Under the pieces are notes generated by a model. That model saw only the letters and a list, made by a program, of their open reading frames with translations, did not search any database and was not told the DNA's origin. Both the position numbers and the translations under genes were made by a program. Shown here one piece after another: positions 6,213-7,271 of a stretch of DNA of 7,271 bases. Numbering within the stretch: position 1 is the first letter of the stretch; each line of letters opens with the position of its first letter. The stretch lies in the NCBI GenBank assembly GCA_947259865.1, contig CAMYNZ010000264.1, positions 1 through 7,271 on the forward strand, in the 5' to 3' direction. The stretch comes from an uncultured Desulfobacterales bacterium (GTDB lineage: Bacteria; Desulfobacterota; Desulfobacteria; Desulfobacterales; G020354645).

Positions 6213-6242
6213 ATTGTATCACAAATTCATTGACAATGTCAA
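6213..6242 (-). promoter_or_regulatory. Strong minus-strand promoter inside a 6-1-6 palindrome
   Basis: On the minus strand a perfect TTGACA (6242-6237) is followed 18 nt later by TACAAT (6218-6213), five of six to consensus. The -35 is half of the perfect palindrome TTGACA-A-TGTCAA (6230-6242), which suggests a repressor site. It points to the PHP gene but leaves about 290 nt of leader, so it could also serve a small RNA. Confidence 0.5.
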
Positions 6243-6308
6243 CCGCTGTTTCAGAAGCCCCTTCTATAAAATAAACCCCTAAAATTATTCAGAAAAATCG
6301 TAAGAGGC

Positions 6309-6330
6309 ATCCGGCCTATGCTATCCGGCC
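6309..6330. repeat. Direct repeat of ATCCGGCC
   Basis: Two identical 8-nt copies (6309-6316 and 6323-6330) are 14 bp apart. The first is flanked by a GCAT/ATGC dyad. They sit about 18 bp upstream of the -35 of the PerR promoter and could be an activator or repressor site. Confidence 0.35.
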
Positions 6331-6347
6331 AATCCATCGAACAATTC

Positions 6348-6376
6348 TTGACAGAGATTTTTATCGATGTTATCAG
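6348..6376 (+). promoter_or_regulatory. Promoter of the PerR/Fur-family gene
   Basis: TTGACA (6348-6353), a 17-nt spacer and TATCAG (6371-6376, four of six). It leaves a leader of roughly 95 nt before the GTG start. Confidence 0.55.
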
Positions 6377-6387
6377 TAATGATTACT
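6375..6387. promoter_or_regulatory. 6-1-6 palindrome, candidate PerR/Fur operator
   Basis: AGTAATGATTACT is a perfect inverted repeat of two 6-nt arms around one base, the architecture of Fur-family boxes. It agrees with about 9 of 14 positions of the Bacillus PerR box as I know it. It overlaps the -10 of the adjacent regulator gene, so binding would block transcription and give autoregulation. Confidence 0.6.
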
Positions 6388-6465
6388 AAACTCATTAAAT
6401 AAGTAAGCACGGATTCGCGCAATTTAAAGGTACGGTGTCTGAAATCGGCTTATATTTTTTCGAAT

Positions 6466-6470
6466 GAGGT
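6466..6470 (+). promoter_or_regulatory. Ribosome binding site that decides the GTG start at 6479
   Basis: GAGGT followed by an 8-nt spacer and GTG. The G of the upstream ATG (6464) is itself part of this site, which argues against that ATG as the start. Confidence 0.6.
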
Positions 6471-6478
6471 TATATTCA

Positions 6479-6886
6479 GTGCCCAACAACCCCCCATACC
6501 GAATGACGCGACAACGACAGATAATTCTGGAAGAACTGCGAACAGTAGACTCCCATCCCAGTGCGGACGAAGTTTACGAAATGGTACGCAAACGGCTGCC
6601 CCGCATAAGTTTGGGTACGGTTTATCGCAATCTTGAAATTCTATCCGAGCTGGGAGAAATTCAAAAGCTGGAATTGGGGGGTGATCTGAAACGGTTTGAT
6701 CGCAAGCCGAATAAACATTATCATATCCGTTGTATGAACTGCGGCCGTGTGGATGACGCACCGATCGCGCCCTTAAATCAGGTTGAAGATGAGCTATACG
6801 GCACGACCGTCTTCACGATCATCGGACATCGCCTTGAATTTGAGGGCCTGTGCCCCCAGTGCTCTAAAGCATCGGGTACAGTTTAA
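6479..6886 (+). CDS. Fur-family transcriptional regulator, PerR-like
   Basis: A cytoplasmic metal-dependent DNA-binding repressor of 135 residues, normal for the family. The N-terminal winged helix spans about residues 5-78, with MTRQRQIILEEL (9-20) and the recognition region ISLGTVYRNLEIL (43-55). The dimerisation half has RFD (D74) and HYH (H80, H82), matching the PerR regulatory-metal ligands D85, H91 and H93, and also H26. The structural zinc site is complete: C85-x-x-C88 and C125-x-x-C128. Asp rather than Glu at the RFD position favours a PerR-type peroxide sensor (Fe-catalysed His oxidation) over classical Fur. The GTG start is preferred because of GAGGT 8 nt upstream; an ATG at 6464 would add five residues. 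A palindrome over its promoter suggests autoregulation. No peroxide-defence gene is visible within the window. Confidence 0.93.
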   Translation: MPNNPPYRMTRQRQIILEELRTVDSHPSADEVYEMVRKRLPRISLGTVYRNLEILSELGEIQKLELGGDLKRFDRKPNKHYHIRCMNCGRVDDAPIAPLNQVEDELYGTTVFTIIGHRLEFEGLCPQCSKASGTV

Positions 6887-6937
6887 GTCCCCCTGCCCTG
6901 CTACCATGTCCTCTAAATACCACCTTCAAACGTCACT

Positions 6938-6959
6938 CCAGAGGTCTGGGCTATTTTTT
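6938..6959 (+). terminator. Probable terminator of the PerR-like gene
   Basis: The near-palindrome CCAGAGGTCTGG (6938-6949) gives a short stem. Four nt later comes a run of six T (6954-6959). It lies 51 bp after the stop codon on the same strand. The stem is only 4-5 bp, so termination may be weak. Confidence 0.45.
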
Positions 6960-6989
6960 GAACCGCAGCCCGCGACAAGCCCGGCCGAG

Positions 6990-7070
6990 TCGAATATCGA
7001 ATAAGCAATACTGAATTTAGAAGGGCAATCCTTCTGCGGTTCGATATTCCTTGTTCGATATTCGATATTC
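6990..7070. repeat. Long imperfect palindrome of TTCGATATTC units (dispersed-repeat type)
   Basis: A 21-nt arm (6990-7010) is the inverted complement of 7045-7065 with two mismatches. The centre carries a second perfect hairpin, AGAAGG-GCAAT-CCTTCT (7019-7035). The core TTCGATATTC recurs: GTTCGATATTC occurs twice on the plus strand (7040-7050 and 7053-7063), and an overlapping TTCGATATTC ends at 7070. Similar TTCGATATTCGATATTC palindromes are, as I recall, common between genes in Desulfobacterales genomes. It could be a MITE-like element or a structured RNA. No transposase is present. Confidence 0.7.
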
Positions 7071-7271
7071 AATCCGCCAGAAGTGTGTCAAAATAAAAAC
7101 ATATTAGCACTTTAAATCGTACAATTCCGATCGTGTGCAAGGCGCCCAGTACGTATGGCAAGAATTAATGCCCCGAACCCCACATATTATCTGCAATGTG
7201 TCGTAATTTGGGATTTTGCTGGGTATAATGTCACAGCGTCTTAATCAATCGGTTTTCCGCTGGTCCAGTCG

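Larger units (their letters stand above)
5917..6478. other. Divergent intergenic region (562 bp) between the PHP and PerR genes
   Basis: No gene is recognised. From the left it contains a GAAGTT/AACTTC hairpin with ATGC loop (6104-6119) and an A9 run (6128-6136). Then come a GCGGT/ACCGC dyad near 6160-6182, a 10-nt palindrome ACTTATAAGT (6196-6205), a strong minus-strand promoter, an ATCCGGCC direct repeat, and the PerR promoter/operator. The stretch from 5935 to 6100 shows nothing else I can support. Confidence 0.65.
6887..7271. other. Downstream intergenic region (385 bp)
   Basis: Apart from the terminator and the palindrome no gene is seen. A perfect TATAAT at 7224-7229 could be the -10 of a promoter reading off the right edge, but no good -35 lies 16-18 nt upstream. 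The final 30 nt are open in more than one minus-strand frame, so a gene ending at the edge cannot be judged. Confidence 0.55.

Noticed and set aside
6990..7070. CRISPR-like array from the repeated TTCGATATTC core
   Set aside because: Units are short, palindromic and irregularly spaced with no spacers, and no cas gene is present; a palindromic intergenic element fits better.
7241..7271. Possible C-terminus of a minus-strand gene entering from the right edge
   Set aside because: Only about nine codons are visible, and other frames are also open over this stretch, so nothing supports a gene.

Overview
The window looks like chromosomal DNA of a Gram-negative bacterium, most likely a deltaproteobacterium of the Desulfobacterales type. 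That placement is an inference. It rests on an Aap-type amino-acid ABC transporter whose binding protein is a lipoprotein, a PilZ protein of the kind common in deltaproteobacteria, a small Arg-rich protein with RRxxxDRR-type repeats, and an intergenic palindrome built from TTCGATATTC units. No rRNA or marker gene is present to confirm it. Gene density is moderate, and three gaps of roughly 390 to 550 bp hold regulatory or repetitive DNA.

Positions 1-3480 (minus strand) carry a polar amino-acid ABC transporter operon read right to left: aapJ (binding protein), a terminator-like hairpin, aapQ (permease), a 145-bp repeat-rich spacer, then aapM (permease), which runs off the left edge. The ATPase (aapP) would be expected beyond the edge. 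The binding protein has a lipoprotein-type signal and a short leucine-zipper stalk before the solute-binding domain. The hairpin right after aapJ probably sets a higher level of binding protein than of permeases.

Positions 3481-3999 are a divergent intergenic region. It holds a candidate aapJ promoter with a dyad, a four-run G tract able to form a G-quadruplex, two strong inverted repeats, and a promoter for the plus-strand gene. Positions 4000-4542 encode a PilZ-domain protein (probable cyclic-di-GMP effector). Positions 4734-4952 encode a 72-residue Arg-rich protein I cannot assign a function.

Positions 5042-5916 (minus) hold a PHP-superfamily phosphoesterase gene split over two frames. 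All the expected metal-ligand motifs are present, but the last one lies in a frame shifted by -1. The crossover region contains a T5 run and an A_AAA_AAT heptamer in the upstream reading frame. A mutation, a sequencing error and programmed slippage are all possible.

Positions 5917-6478 are intergenic. They hold a strong minus-strand promoter inside a perfect TTGACA-A-TGTCAA palindrome, a pair of ATCCGGCC repeats, and the promoter of the next gene with an overlapping 6-1-6 palindrome. Positions 6479-6886 encode a PerR/Fur-family metalloregulator that probably represses itself through that palindrome. The last 385 bp contain a likely terminator, a long imperfect palindrome typical of dispersed intergenic repeats, and little else.

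I did not find a convincing new multi-gene system. The points most worth a second look are the split PHP gene, the zipper-stalked binding protein, the G-quadruplex motif, the TTCGATATTC palindrome and the Arg-rich small protein.
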